Assembly: GCA_015478775.1 (NCBI GenBank)
Contig: JADMKP010000007.1
Coordinates: 620,001-684,000, forward strand
Direction of reading: 5' to 3'
Source: Fermentimonas sp.
Lineage (GTDB): Bacteria; Bacteroidota; Bacteroidia; Bacteroidales; Dysgonomonadaceae
Length of the DNA stretch: 64,000 nucleotides
Numbering within the stretch: the first letter of the stretch is position 1; each line of letters opens with the position of its first letter. The notes beneath the pieces were generated by a model that worked only from the letters and a program-made list of their open reading frames with translations, was not told the DNA's origin and made no database searches. Positions 31,117 to 42,324 of this stretch are shown piece after piece. A program made the translations under genes and the position numbers.

Positions 31117-32379
31117 ATGGAATTAAAAAGAGTAGTAGTAACAGGCCTGGGAACCATTAATCCACTTGGCAACGACGTTGAAACAACGTGGGCTAACGCT
31201 TTAGCGGGTAAAAGTGGTGCCGGGCCTATTACTCATTTCGATGTTTCGCTTTTTAAAACAAAATTTGGCTGCGAGGTGAAAGACTTCGACCCTAACGATC
31301 TGTTTGAACGTAAGGAAGCCAGAAAATATGACCGTTATTCTCATTTCGCCTTGCAGGCAGCAAAAGAGGCAATGGAAGACTCGGGATTAGATTTGGAAAA
31401 CGAAAATAGAGATCGTATTGGTGTAATTTTTTCGGCAGGTATTGGTGGAATAAGAACTTTTGAAGAAGAGGTAGGTTCATACTATGTAAATATTGATAAA
31501 GGTCCTAGATTTAATCCTTTCTTCATTCCGAAAATGATAGCAGATATTGCTGCAGGGCATATCTCTATGATTTATGGACTGAGGGGCCCAAATTATGCTA
31601 CCGTATCGGCCTGCGCTTCGTCTACTAATGCAATTATTGATGCTTTCAACCTAATTAGATTAAATAAAGCTAATGTAATTGTTTCGGGAGGTGCTGAAGC
31701 GACTATTAGTGCAGCAGCTGTTGGTGGATTTAATGCAATGCATGCTCTATCAACACGAAACGATTCTCCTGAAACTGCATCAAGACCATTTAGTGCGAGT
31801 CGCGATGGATTTGTTATTGGTGAAGGCGGAACTGTAATTATTCTTGAAGAATTGGAACATGCACTGGCAAGAGGTGCAAAAATATATGCTGAGGTTGTTG
31901 GTGGCGGCATGTCTGCTGATGCTTATCACATAACCGCTTCTCATCCTGAAGGATTAGGGGCTAAATTGGTTATGCATAATGCAATGGATGATGCCAACAT
32001 GAAACCTGAAGATTTTGATTATATTAATGTTCACGGAACATCTACTCCGGTTGGAGATATTTCTGAAGTAAAAGCAATAAAAGATGTTTTTGGTGATCAC
32101 AGCTATAAACTTAATATCAGCTCAACTAAATCTATGACCGGCCATCTTTTAGGTGGAGCTGGTGCTATTGAAGCATTATTTTGCATTTTAGCTTTAAGAG
32201 ATCAAATTGTACCACCTACCATTAATCATGAAGATGGAGATGATGATCCTGAGATTGATTATAATTTAAATTTTACTTTCAATAAAGCTCAAAAAAGAGA
32301 GATAAGAGCTGCGTTATCTAATACTTTTGGCTTTGGGGGACACAATGCAAGTGTAATACTCAAGCAATATAACAGATAG
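31117..32379 (+). CDS. fabF: Beta-ketoacyl-ACP synthase II
   Basis: VVVTGLGTINPLGNDVETTW...VSACASSTNAIIDAF...NVHGTSTPVGD...KSMTGHLLGGAGAIEA. Confidence 0.98.
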   Translation: MELKRVVVTGLGTINPLGNDVETTWANALAGKSGAGPITHFDVSLFKTKFGCEVKDFDPNDLFERKEARKYDRYSHFALQAAKEAMEDSGLDLENENRDRIGVIFSAGIGGIRTFEEEVGSYYVNIDKGPRFNPFFIPKMIADIAAGHISMIYGLRGPNYATVSACASSTNAIIDAFNLIRLNKANVIVSGGAEATISAAAVGGFNAMHALSTRNDSPETASRPFSASRDGFVIGEGGTVIILEELEHALARGAKIYAEVVGGGMSADAYHITASHPEGLGAKLVMHNAMDDANMKPEDFDYINVHGTSTPVGDISEVKAIKDVFGDHSYKLNISSTKSMTGHLLGGAGAIEALFCILALRDQIVPPTINHEDGDDDPEIDYNLNFTFNKAQKREIRAALSNTFGFGGHNASVILKQYNR

Positions 32380-32380
32380 T

Positions 32381-33172
32381 GTGTTAAGAAGATTAATAAA
32401 AAGGGTAAAGGCTATTCCTAATATTGGAAAAGAGCCTTACCTTTCGTTCTACAATATATTGGGGTTCTATCCTGATAAGATTGACCTCTATAAAGAAGCC
32501 ATGACTCACCGCTCATCTTCTATCCGTTCTAAAAAAGGAAAATGGGTTAATAACGAGCGACTGGAATTCTTGGGTGATGCTATATTGGATGCTATTGTAG
32601 CAGATATATTGTATAAGAAATTTGAAAATAAAAAAGAGGGCTTCCTCACAAGCACTCGTTCGAGAATAGTTCAGAGAGAGACTTTAAATAAAATAGCTGT
32701 TGAACTGGGTCTTGATAAAATAATTGTTTCTTCTACCAGAAACTTAGCTCATAATACAAATATTTATGGTGATGCTCTTGAAGCACTTATAGGTGCTATA
32801 TATCTAGATCAGGGTTATCGTGTGGCCAAACGTTTTGTATTTGAAACTCTAATTAAAGAACATATAAATATTGATAAAGTACTGAAAAGCGAAGTTGATT
32901 TTAAGTCGAGACTTATTGAGTGGGGACAAAAAAATAGAATTGATGTTCGATTTGAAGTTATTGATTCTACTTACGACAATATGAATAATCCTGTCTTTGT
33001 ATCTTGCGTGAAAGTAGGTGAAGTGGAAATTGGCACGGGCAAGGGTTATTCTAAGAAAGAATCGCATCAAAAGGCCGCAAAGATGGCCATTAAAAAATTA
33101 CGAGAAAGTAATGAGCTACAAGATACACTTATAGACTCATCTAAACATGATCTGAAAGATAAAGAAGACTAA
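32381..33172 (+). CDS. rnc: Ribonuclease III
   Basis: NERLEFLGDAILDAIVADILY...GDALEALIGAIYLDQG; C-terminal dsRBD; GTG start 1 nt after the fabF stop. Confidence 0.97.
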   Translation: MLRRLIKRVKAIPNIGKEPYLSFYNILGFYPDKIDLYKEAMTHRSSSIRSKKGKWVNNERLEFLGDAILDAIVADILYKKFENKKEGFLTSTRSRIVQRETLNKIAVELGLDKIIVSSTRNLAHNTNIYGDALEALIGAIYLDQGYRVAKRFVFETLIKEHINIDKVLKSEVDFKSRLIEWGQKNRIDVRFEVIDSTYDNMNNPVFVSCVKVGEVEIGTGKGYSKKESHQKAAKMAIKKLRESNELQDTLIDSSKHDLKDKED

Positions 33173-33199
33173 ACTCTGATAATTAACTTTTTAGGTTTA

Positions 33200-34228
33200 C
33201 TACCAAACGCCAAAAGATATTCCCATTCGTTTTCCTTGAGCAACTAAGTCTGTATCTGGGGAAACAACTCTTAGTTTACCTTCTACCTCTGCTAAGGACA
33301 CATCTGATATGGTGTTTCCTAGTTTGGCAACCATTCTTCCAAATTTTCCTTCATTGATGAGCCTTGCAGCATGTCCACCTAAAAGGGTTCCTAAAATTCT
33401 ATCACTTGGTGATGGTGATCCTCCACGTTGTATGTAACCCAGCACAGTTTCGCGAGTTTCATATCCGGTTTGATCTTGTATTTCACGAGCAAAATAGGTT
33501 GCCGGTCTTTCTTTGGTTGGTAATTCAACTCCTTCGGCTACTGCAACTATTGAGTAGGCTTTACCAATTTCCATTCGTTTATTAATCTTTTCGATTATAA
33601 CCTTCATATTGTAGCCAAGTTCGGGTAGAATAATTATGTCTGCGCCACCCGCCATTCCGGCATATAATGTAATCCATCCAGCATGGTGCCCCATGAGCTC
33701 TATAACCATTACCCGTCGATGAGAACTTGCCGTTGAGTGAAGTCTGTCGATGGCATCAGTGGCTATATTTACTGCGGTATCGAATCCAAAGGTTATATCT
33801 GTTCCATATACGTCGTTGTCTATAGTTTTTGGCACACCTATTACATTTAATCCGAGTTCAGAAAGCATCCATGTTGTACGCTGTGTTCCATTTCCTCCTA
33901 TACAGACCAAACAATCGAGCCCGAGCTCATTATATGCATCTTTTATTTTTTCTCTATCCTTTTCGTCTGGAGAGTTTATCATTTTACGAAACACCTTTTC
34001 GCGAGCTGTTCCTAATATTGTACCTCCTAAATTAAGAATTCCTGAAAGTGAAGCATCGGTTAGCTCAACAATATCTTTGTAAAGCAAGCCAGAGAAGCCA
34101 TTTTGAATACCTATAACTTGCATGCCATATGCATTGATAGCAGTTTTGCCGACACCGCGAATTGTTGCATTGATTCCTGGTGCATCTCCTCCTGAGGTTA
34201 GAATACCTACTTTCATTTTATTATTCAT
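33200..34228 (-). CDS. pfkA: 6-phosphofructokinase
   Basis: VGILTSGGDAPGINATIRGV...GGNGTQRTTWML...VIGVPKTIDNDVYGTDITFGFDTAV. Confidence 0.97.
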   Translation of the reverse strand: MNNKMKVGILTSGGDAPGINATIRGVGKTAINAYGMQVIGIQNGFSGLLYKDIVELTDASLSGILNLGGTILGTAREKVFRKMINSPDEKDREKIKDAYNELGLDCLVCIGGNGTQRTTWMLSELGLNVIGVPKTIDNDVYGTDITFGFDTAVNIATDAIDRLHSTASSHRRVMVIELMGHHAGWITLYAGMAGGADIIILPELGYNMKVIIEKINKRMEIGKAYSIVAVAEGVELPTKERPATYFAREIQDQTGYETRETVLGYIQRGGSPSPSDRILGTLLGGHAARLINEGKFGRMVAKLGNTISDVSLAEVEGKLRVVSPDTDLVAQGKRMGISFGVW

Positions 34229-34324
34229 ATTATTACTTAATTAGTGTAATACCATCTCTCACAAAGAAAGCAAAAAAAGACATAATTTAAAGTACAAACC
34301 AGTACTTTTTTTTGAGCAATGGTA

Positions 34325-35467
34325 TTATGTATTCTTTTGTAGTTTATTATATATTATTGAAGCAGCATTGTCTGATGCACCCGGCTTGCCTAATATTTGA
34401 CGCATTTCTTGGTAATGGTTCAACATATTATTTCGGTAGTTCTGTACATGCAATATCTGCTTTAGCTCGGTGCGTATATTATCAACTGTAAAAGATGCTG
34501 CAAAGAGTTCTTTAACGACTTCAAAATTGCATATTAGGTTAACCAATGAAATGTAGGGTATATGTAATATGTTTTTGAAGCCCCATTGCGAAAGTTTGGG
34601 TGCTGGCATACGATAGCATACCACCTGGGGTACATTAAGCAATGCAGCTTCTAAGGTTGCAGTACCTGAGGTTACGAGTGCTGCATCTGATTGTGCAAGT
34701 ATACGATATGTTTGACCGGTGAGTACTGTAACTTCGACCTTTGAATGTATATTGTCTTTATAGAAATTGTTATCGATACCGGGTGCTCCTGCCACTATAA
34801 ACTGATAGCCGTCGGAGTAGCCTTTTACGGCTTCCATCATTGTATTTATATTGCCTTTTATCTCTTGTTTGCGACTTCCTGCCAATAATGCTATTATTGG
34901 TTTGTTGGGAAGATTATTATGTTTTATGAATTCGTTGAAAGATTCTTCTTTATATTCTCTTTCGTAAATGGCATCAACGGTGGGGTTGCCTACATAATGA
35001 ACTTTGTAATTATGCTGTGCAAAGAATTCAACTTCAAATGGTAGAATACAAAGCATTACGTCTACATATTTTTTGAATGATTTTACTCTGTATTCTTTCC
35101 ATGCCCATACTTTGGGTGATATATAGTAGTGAACAGGGATATTGAGATTAGTTGTTACATATTTGGCAATATTGAGATTGAATCCGGGATAATCTACCAG
35201 AATAACTACATCGGGATTATATTGTTTGATATCTCTTTTGCAAAGTGAAAGATTTCTGAGAATGGTGTGCGAGTTGAGAATTACAGGGATAATGCCCATA
35301 AAAGCAAGCTCACGGTAATGTTTTACAAGTTTTCCTCCTACCGACTTCATAAGGTCACCACCAAAGAAACGGAATTCGGCATTTTGATCTAACTTCTTTA
35401 GTGATTTCATTAGATTGGATGCATGTAAATCGCCTGAAGCTTCGCCTGCAACAATATAATACTTCAT
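34325..35467 (-). CDS. lpxB: Lipid-A-disaccharide synthase
   Basis: YIVAGEASGDLHASNLMKSL...FFGGDLM...YYISPKVWAWKEYRVK...LLAGSRKQEI. Confidence 0.97.
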   Translation of the reverse strand: MKYYIVAGEASGDLHASNLMKSLKKLDQNAEFRFFGGDLMKSVGGKLVKHYRELAFMGIIPVILNSHTILRNLSLCKRDIKQYNPDVVILVDYPGFNLNIAKYVTTNLNIPVHYYISPKVWAWKEYRVKSFKKYVDVMLCILPFEVEFFAQHNYKVHYVGNPTVDAIYEREYKEESFNEFIKHNNLPNKPIIALLAGSRKQEIKGNINTMMEAVKGYSDGYQFIVAGAPGIDNNFYKDNIHSKVEVTVLTGQTYRILAQSDAALVTSGTATLEAALLNVPQVVCYRMPAPKLSQWGFKNILHIPYISLVNLICNFEVVKELFAASFTVDNIRTELKQILHVQNYRNNMLNHYQEMRQILGKPGASDNAASIIYNKLQKNT

Positions 35468-35500
35468 ATCTATATTATTTAATTGAAATACCCTTTCTAC

Positions 35501-36265
35501 TTACAACTCCCACTCTTTCAACTCTCGTATCAGATCATAAGCTGTCATATCTATTTTAACGGGAACTACGGCAGCATAGCCATTTGCTAGTGCCCATTCA
35601 TCATTTTTTTCATTCTCTGTTTCCCAATTCTCGAAATTACCAGTCATCCAAAATATTTCTCTGTCAATTCCATCTTTTGAGCGTTGATATTCATTTACCC
35701 ATTTACCCTGAGTTTGGGTTGTCATTCTGATGCCTTTAACTTCACCTACGGGTACGTTTACATTTAAACATACACCTTTTGGCAAACCTTCTTTTAAAAC
35801 TTTTTGGGCTAACTTACGTGCTACAACTTTTGTGGTTGTAAAATCTGCATCAGGTGTAAAGTCGCATAATGAAAATGCAATTGAAGGGATATCAAAAACG
35901 CATCCTTCTATTGCTGCAGCAACTGTTCCGGAGTAAAGTACACTTATACCTGCATTGGAACCATGATTTACTCCCGAAACAACTAGATCGGGCTTGCGGT
36001 TTACAAACATATTTAGAGCAAGTTTAACGCAGTCTACCGGCGTTCCGCTGCACATGTATGACGTGAGGCCTTCTTCTTGATGATATTGCCTGGCACGTAT
36101 TGGGAATGAGGTTGTGATTGCACTTGACATACCCGACTGATGAGAGTCTGGTGCAAATACTATTATCTCACCGAGTCCTTTCATGGCTTCGGTAAGTTCT
36201 TTTATTCCTTTTGCCTGATATCCATCATCGTTGGTTATAAGTATTAGTGGCTTTTCTTTACTCAT
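35501..36265 (-). CDS. surE: 5'/3'-nucleotidase SurE
   Basis: LILITNDDGYQAKGIKEL...APDSHQSGMSSAIT...VVSGVNHGSNAGISVLYSGTVAAAIEG. Confidence 0.97.
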   Translation of the reverse strand: MSKEKPLILITNDDGYQAKGIKELTEAMKGLGEIIVFAPDSHQSGMSSAITTSFPIRARQYHQEEGLTSYMCSGTPVDCVKLALNMFVNRKPDLVVSGVNHGSNAGISVLYSGTVAAAIEGCVFDIPSIAFSLCDFTPDADFTTTKVVARKLAQKVLKEGLPKGVCLNVNVPVGEVKGIRMTTQTQGKWVNEYQRSKDGIDREIFWMTGNFENWETENEKNDEWALANGYAAVVPVKIDMTAYDLIRELKEWEL

Positions 36266-36431
36266 ATTTATTTTTCATTATCTTGTTTATTGTACTGAAT
36301 TACAAATATAATGAAAATAAAGCATTATGTATTTGAGATAAAAGTTACAATTTAATTAACTATCAAAACAACGTAAAAATGTAGTTGCTTTTTTATTAAC
36401 TTTGTCATTGAATATTAAACATTAATTTCTT

Positions 36432-38075
36432 ATGAAAAGGATAAATATATTTATAGCACTGCTTGTTGCTTCACTTTTGTTCTCGGTTAATGCCAAATCG
36501 GAAGAGATTAAACCTACCAAAAATGTTATTGTAATGATTCCTGATGGAACATCAATTGGGGTTTATTCGGCTGCCAGATGGTTTAAGTTATATAATAATT
36601 TGGGCGACGGTCTAATGATTGACCCATATATAACTGGTACTGTAACAACTTTTTCATCGAATGCTCCGATAGGGGATTCTGCTCCTACTGGTTCTACCTA
36701 CGCCACAGGTGTTTTACAGCAAACAGGAAATGTGGCTATTTATCCTGAGGTTTCGAATAACGATATATTTGAAGTTGATGCCTCTCGTACTTATCAACCT
36801 GCTGCTACAATTTTAGAAGCATCGAAGATATTGAAGAATAAAGCTGTGGGACTGGTAGTTACTTCTGAATTTCCTCATGCTACTCCTGCCGACTTTTCGG
36901 CCCACTACTATGCTCGTGGTAATTATGATGTTATTGCACCACAAATGGCTTATCAGAATTTAGACGTTATGTTTGGTGGAGGCAATAGTATTATTACTGA
37001 TGATATTATTAAGCATTTTAGTAATAATGGTACTACTTTAATACAAGATGATAAAAGTTCATTCTTAAATTATAATGGTGAAGGCAAAGTATGGGCTTTA
37101 TTTGGCCAAAGGGCTTTACCTTATAATATCGACAGAAACCCCGATAAGTATCCTTCTATTGCAGAGATGACCGAAAAGGCAATTGATTTATTATCGAAAA
37201 AAGAGAATGGCTTCTTTTTGATGGTAGAAGGAAGTCAGATTGACTGGGCTGCTCATGCTAATGATGCCGCTACAATTATTAATGAATACCTGGCTTTTGA
37301 TGAAGCAGTTGGAAAAGCTATGGAGTTTGCAATAAAAGATGGAAATACGGCTGTATTGGTTTTGTCTGATCATGGAAACAGTGGGTTTACTATTGGTTCT
37401 GCAAGATGCCCCGGTTACGACAAGTTATCTATTGAGAAACTTTTTGAAACTGTTTCTGGTATTAAGTTAAGTGCAAATGGACTGGAATCTATATTGATTA
37501 AGGCAGAACCAGATAATATTAGGAGTGAATTTAAAAAATATACTGGTATTGATATTACCGACGAGGAGTTTGAAGTACTTAGATCTTCCAAAAATTATCG
37601 CGAAACCGACTACACTAAGGTGGGCACAAGTATAAATCTTGCTCATAATATTGTAAACATTCTCAATGCGCATATGTGTTTTGGTTTCACAACCGGTGGG
37701 CATACTGGTGAAGAGGTGATAATGTCGGCATACCATCCACAGGGCGATGTTCCAAAGGGTCATCTAACTAATCAACAGGTTAATAAATATCTGCAAAAGG
37801 TTACTGGCATTGAGATAGCATTACAAGAACTGTCGGACAGGATTTTTGTAAAGCATAATAGTTTATTTGAAGGTTTAAATCATTCAATTGATAAAACTGA
37901 TCCAAAGTTTCCAATTCTTAAGGTTAAAAAAGGAAAAAACACCTTGGAACTAAAAGCGTTTTCTTCGGTAGGAAAGTTCAATGGTAAAAACTTCGATATT
38001 GGTTCTGTTGTTGTTTATATCGATAAAAATGACACCTTCTATTTGCCAGAAAGCTTGAAACAAAAATTACAATAG
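36432..38075 (+). CDS. Alkaline phosphatase
   Basis: NVIVMIPDGTSIGVYSAARW...PIGDSAPTGSTYATG...GFFLMVEGSQIDWAAHANDA...LVLSDHGNSGFT. Confidence 0.92.
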   Translation: MKRINIFIALLVASLLFSVNAKSEEIKPTKNVIVMIPDGTSIGVYSAARWFKLYNNLGDGLMIDPYITGTVTTFSSNAPIGDSAPTGSTYATGVLQQTGNVAIYPEVSNNDIFEVDASRTYQPAATILEASKILKNKAVGLVVTSEFPHATPADFSAHYYARGNYDVIAPQMAYQNLDVMFGGGNSIITDDIIKHFSNNGTTLIQDDKSSFLNYNGEGKVWALFGQRALPYNIDRNPDKYPSIAEMTEKAIDLLSKKENGFFLMVEGSQIDWAAHANDAATIINEYLAFDEAVGKAMEFAIKDGNTAVLVLSDHGNSGFTIGSARCPGYDKLSIEKLFETVSGIKLSANGLESILIKAEPDNIRSEFKKYTGIDITDEEFEVLRSSKNYRETDYTKVGTSINLAHNIVNILNAHMCFGFTTGGHTGEEVIMSAYHPQGDVPKGHLTNQQVNKYLQKVTGIEIALQELSDRIFVKHNSLFEGLNHSIDKTDPKFPILKVKKGKNTLELKAFSSVGKFNGKNFDIGSVVVYIDKNDTFYLPESLKQKLQ

Positions 38076-38222
38076 TTGCATTGAACTACCTAATTACTCA
38101 TATTTATACAACTTTGTAATTCGCTTTGAGACATTTTTGTTTCTCATTTTGAAATAACTTTGTTACACACTTTTGAACGAGCTTGTTGCTCACTTTAGAA
38201 CAAGTCTATTATTCATTTTTGG
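38076..38222. repeat. Degenerate tandem repeat with exact 23-bp period
   Basis: Consecutive 23-mers such as cgctttgagacatttttgtttct / cattttgaaataactttgttaca / cacttttgaacgagcttgttgct / cactttagaacaagtctattatt. Confidence 0.55.
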
Positions 38223-38712
38223 TCGTAACAATATCTCCCTGAAACGAGATTCCTTGTCTATCGGTATCTATTATACTAAGGCGAGCAGTCTCGTTTTCCC
38301 ATATATCAAAATTAAAAGATACACTTCTGTCGAGATCATTAAATTTTATTTCAACATACCAGTTTCCTGACTTACTACCAGGCTCTACACTATAGTCGAA
38401 ATCTACACTTGTAAATCTGTAACCTCCTTCATTGGGGTTCATGGGGGCTTTGTAGGCTCTCCCAAAATAAGGTAGATATACATCAACAGTGTCTGATGAA
38501 ACATCAACTTCATAATATGGCGAGAGATGTCTGGATCTAAAACCGGTTGGATGTGCATAGGTTGCTTTGAAGATAAAATCTGATGCGTTTACTGCATTTG
38601 CAATTTCTGCCGCTTGTTGCTCTTTTTCTGCTGCACTACGAGGTGTACCGCAACTTTGAAAGAACAGCAGGAAAGTAAATAATGCTATTCCCAGATGGGC
38701 TAATTTTCTCAT
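38209..38712 (-). CDS. DUF4251-like lipoprotein
   Basis: Lipobox FQSCGTP; HLSPYYEVDVSSDTVDVYLPYFGRAYKAPMNPNEGGYRFTSVDFDYSVE. Confidence 0.8.
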   Translation of the reverse strand: MRKLAHLGIALFTFLLFFQSCGTPRSAAEKEQQAAEIANAVNASDFIFKATYAHPTGFRSRHLSPYYEVDVSSDTVDVYLPYFGRAYKAPMNPNEGGYRFTSVDFDYSVEPGSKSGNWYVEIKFNDLDRSVSFNFDIWENETARLSIIDTDRQGISFQGDIVTTKNE

Positions 38713-38853
38713 AATTTTCTTGATTAAATCTTTATTATAAACCTTAAACTAGAGCTAAGATGAAGATCAATAGATATATAATATAAACAGAGAAAAAGAT
38801 GATATTGTTTAGAAGATGAAAATAAAACGACAGATTATATTATCAGATCAAAA

Positions 38854-39873
38854 TCAGCTTATAATATCGAATAAAGCGCTATAATGAGATAAGTATATCA
38901 TAATCATGATTAGAAACATAAAATAAACCAAATAGATATGGTTCCTTGAATTGTTTCTGGTATAAAAATAGGCAGATAAGTAAGAGATTAATGTTATGGA
39001 AAGGACTAAAAAGAAAAGCGTTTTACCCCAATAAACCATTTGAAGTAGTAAAAGAAAAATAAGGAGAAATACAATAAACCGCATGAAATTTAGAGTTAGC
39101 ACTTTGTCTCTTCCATATGTATTTATAGAGAAAACCATATTTAGAACAAAAAACATTAATATAAATAAAGCCATTACCAACTCGAATATTGTGTAACTTG
39201 GAATTTCGGGTAATGAAATATTTAATAATGAATTAAATGGCAGTAAAAAACCTGTAATATCGTCTAGTATAAAATAAATGGAGAAAACAGAGATATAAAC
39301 CAATAAGACTCCAAAAAGTGACGAAAGTAATGATCGGATCTGCGGTCCACGCATAGTTCTTTCTCCTCTCCACATAAGTGGTATTAGTATTATTGCAAAA
39401 AATTGAAACAGAGATGCTGTTGCAATTAGAATAGAGGACCTGAATGAGTATAAATATGAATCTGGTTTTTGATAAGATTTGAGTAGTGGAAAGAAAGACA
39501 AGAGTATGAATATAATAGCAATATAATCACTCGTCATTATCAAAAAGTAGGGATGTAAACTTAAAAAAAAGAGTGGGTATATAAATGGTAAATTGGAGCG
39601 TGTTCTGAATAAGCTGAAACGGTTATTGATAGTATTATTAATCCATGCTATTATGAATACTGAAAAAGTGGATGCTGTAAATGATATCTCGGGTTTTGAG
39701 AAAAAAAATGATAAGTGTTGCCACAAGTAGTTGCTATTTTGAAAGGACAACTCCGGCAATCCTTTATTGGCAAATAGCATTATCCTCATCACTATTACAA
39801 AAACAGATACGATAAGTGAAGTAAAACGACCTTCCACTATGTTTGCACGAAAGGCTTTAACAACAGAATGCAT
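38854..39873 (-). CDS. Polytopic membrane protein (DUF6427-like)
   Basis: About 10 hydrophobic segments across 339 aa; located upstream of purD. Confidence 0.7.
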   Translation of the reverse strand: MHSVVKAFRANIVEGRFTSLIVSVFVIVMRIMLFANKGLPELSFQNSNYLWQHLSFFFSKPEISFTASTFSVFIIAWINNTINNRFSLFRTRSNLPFIYPLFFLSLHPYFLIMTSDYIAIIFILLSFFPLLKSYQKPDSYLYSFRSSILIATASLFQFFAIILIPLMWRGERTMRGPQIRSLLSSLFGVLLVYISVFSIYFILDDITGFLLPFNSLLNISLPEIPSYTIFELVMALFILMFFVLNMVFSINTYGRDKVLTLNFMRFIVFLLIFLLLLQMVYWGKTLFFLVLSITLISYLSAYFYTRNNSRNHIYLVYFMFLIMIMIYLSHYSALFDIIS

Positions 39874-39893
39874 GTACTACTCTTTATTTTAAA

Positions 39894-41162
39894 TTAGAGA
39901 TCAAATCCTATATCTTTTCTATAATAGCTATTTTCGAAGTTTATTTTATTGATATTATTATACGAAATTTGTAACGCCTCATTCATACCTTTGCCAAAAG
40001 ATGTTACTGCCAATACGCGTCCTCCTGTTGTAACTACTTTGCCATCTGAAATTGTAGTACCTGCATGAAAGATATTACTATCCAGAACTGTATCTAGTCC
40101 TTCAATTATCTTCCCTTTCTGGTATTCTTCGGGATATCCTCCCGAAACCATCATTACAGTTACTGCATATCTATTATCGATTTCAAGAGATTTTTGATCG
40201 AGTGTTTCAGTGGTAACACCAATAAACAATTCGAGAAGATCGGACTTTATAAGAGGAATTACAACTTCACTCTCTGGATCACCCATTCTTACATTATATT
40301 CAATAACCTTAGGTTCACCTTCAACATTTATTAAACCTATAAATATAAAACCCTTATAGTCTATATCTTCTTTTCTTAAACCTTCAACTGTAGGCTCAAC
40401 AATACGTGATTTTACTTTCTCCATAAAAGCTTCATCTGCAAATGCAACTGGAGATACAGCTCCCATCCCACCAGTATTTAAACCGCTATCACCTTCGCCA
40501 ATTCGTTTATAATCTTTGGCAACTGGCAATATTTTATATGAAGAGCCATCACTTAAAACAAATACTGAGCACTCTATACCTTTAAGAAACTCCTCAATAA
40601 CTACACTTTTACTTGCTTTACCAAACTTACCGTTGAGCATCTCTCCCAACATTTGCTTTGCATAGTTGATGTTGTCAATAATAAGTACACCTTTGCCTGA
40701 AGCAAGCCCGTCTGCCTTTAAAACATAGGGAGGAGACATACTCTCTAGAAAATCATTACCTTCGGCAATATTATCAAGGGTTACAGTTTTAAATAGTGCT
40801 GTAGGAATATTGTGACGATACATGAAGTTTTTTGCAAAATCCTTGCTGCCTTCTAATTGGGCACCCTCTTTTGAGGGTCCTATTACAGCAATATGGCAAA
40901 TATCCTCGTCGTCATGAAAAAAGTCGTAGATCCCTTCAACAAGTGGAACCTCCGGTCCCACAACAATCATATCTATATCATTATTTAAGGAGAAATTCTT
41001 TAGAGAACTAAAATCTGTTACGTCGATCGGCACGTTTGTCCCCATTAAAGCTGTACCTGCGTTTCCGGGAGCTATAAATAAATTATTCAAATAACTGCTA
41101 CTGCGTATCTTCCACGCCATTGCATGTTCACGACCACCCGATCCGAGAATAAGGACATTCAT
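39894..41162 (-). CDS. purD: Phosphoribosylamine--glycine ligase
   Basis: [19 protein letters not shown]...[16 protein letters not shown]...[33 protein letters not shown]. Confidence 0.98.
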   Translation of the reverse strand: MNVLILGSGGREHAMAWKIRSSSYLNNLFIAPGNAGTALMGTNVPIDVTDFSSLKNFSLNNDIDMIVVGPEVPLVEGIYDFFHDDEDICHIAVIGPSKEGAQLEGSKDFAKNFMYRHNIPTALFKTVTLDNIAEGNDFLESMSPPYVLKADGLASGKGVLIIDNINYAKQMLGEMLNGKFGKASKSVVIEEFLKGIECSVFVLSDGSSYKILPVAKDYKRIGEGDSGLNTGGMGAVSPVAFADEAFMEKVKSRIVEPTVEGLRKEDIDYKGFIFIGLINVEGEPKVIEYNVRMGDPESEVVIPLIKSDLLELFIGVTTETLDQKSLEIDNRYAVTVMMVSGGYPEEYQKGKIIEGLDTVLDSNIFHAGTTISDGKVVTTGGRVLAVTSFGKGMNEALQISYNNINKINFENSYYRKDIGFDL

Positions 41163-41335
41163 ATGATTTACGATACTTTATAGTTGATTTTACAAAGCTA
41201 CAAAAAAATTCAATTAAAATATGTGTTACATTAAAATGGATATAATGCTATCTTTGTACTTCAATAATTCTAATCTTAAAGGTAATTATTTCTGATTCAG
41301 AATTTCGGATATATTAAAACAATTTTTATTGTTAA

Positions 41336-42286
41336 ATGACACAAAATAGAATATGCTCCCTTTTTGGGATTAATTACCCTATTATACAAGCAGGTATGGT
41401 ATGGTGCAGTGGATGGAAATTAGCATCTGCAGTAAGCAATGCGGGTGGGTTAGGTCTACTTGGTGCTGGCTCGATGCACCCCGACACACTTCGCGAACAT
41501 ATAAAGAAATGTAAGTTGGCTACTAATAATCCATTTGGAGTGAATGTTCCTCTAATGTACCCTCAAATTGAAGAAATTATGGGAATAATCATGGAGGAAA
41601 AAGTACCTGTTGTTTTTACATCTGCGGGTAATCCTAAAACTTGGACAAGTAAGCTAAAGGATGCAGGTATAAAAGTGGTACATGTTGTTTCGAGTTCTAA
41701 ATTTGCACTTAAATCTGTTGAAGCTGGTGTAAATGCAATAGTAGCTGAAGGGTTTGAGGCTGGTGGACATAATGGTCGTGAAGAAACAACAACTCTTACT
41801 TTAATTCCACAAGTTAGAAAAGCAGTAGATATTCCTTTAATTGCTGCCGGTGGGATTTCATCAGGTGAATCAATGGCTGCTGCATTTGCATTGGGAGCCG
41901 AAGGAGTACAGGTAGGAACACGCTTTGCACTTACAGAAGAAAGTTCTGCCAGTGAGGAATTTAAACAAAAATGCATCACCTTGAATGAAGGAGATACAGT
42001 TGTCTCACTTAAAAAACTAACTCCTGTAAGACTAATTAAGAACGATTTTTATCAACAAGTTAAAGAGATGGAGGATAGCGGTTCTTCAGCAGAAGAGTTA
42101 CGCGAATTTTTGGGTCGTGGTCGTTCTAAAAAAGGAATATTTGAGGGTGATTTGAATGACGGAGAATTAGAAATTGGTCAAATAGTATCTGAAATAAAAC
42201 AAATTACGTCCGCCGCCCAAGTAGTTGAGGACATGATTACAAAATACAATATTACAATTAATAGATTATCAGGACTAAAGATATAA
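41336..42286 (+). CDS. Nitronate monooxygenase / FabK-like enoyl-ACP reductase
   Basis: YPIIQAGMVWCSGWKLASAVSNAGGLGLLGAGSM...AEGFEAGGHNGREETTTLTLIPQV...GAEGVQVGTRFALTEES. Confidence 0.92.
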   Translation: MTQNRICSLFGINYPIIQAGMVWCSGWKLASAVSNAGGLGLLGAGSMHPDTLREHIKKCKLATNNPFGVNVPLMYPQIEEIMGIIMEEKVPVVFTSAGNPKTWTSKLKDAGIKVVHVVSSSKFALKSVEAGVNAIVAEGFEAGGHNGREETTTLTLIPQVRKAVDIPLIAAGGISSGESMAAAFALGAEGVQVGTRFALTEESSASEEFKQKCITLNEGDTVVSLKKLTPVRLIKNDFYQQVKEMEDSGSSAEELREFLGRGRSKKGIFEGDLNDGELEIGQIVSEIKQITSAAQVVEDMITKYNITINRLSGLKI

Positions 42287-42324
42287 AACTATCTACTTTC
42301 TCAAAATCTTGCTATCTTTGCAAC

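Noticed and set aside
34288-34315. AAAGTAC-N6-GTACTTT hairpin with T8 between lpxB and pfkA
   Set aside because: It looks like a plus-strand terminator but no plus-strand gene ends nearby; too little support to call a regulator.
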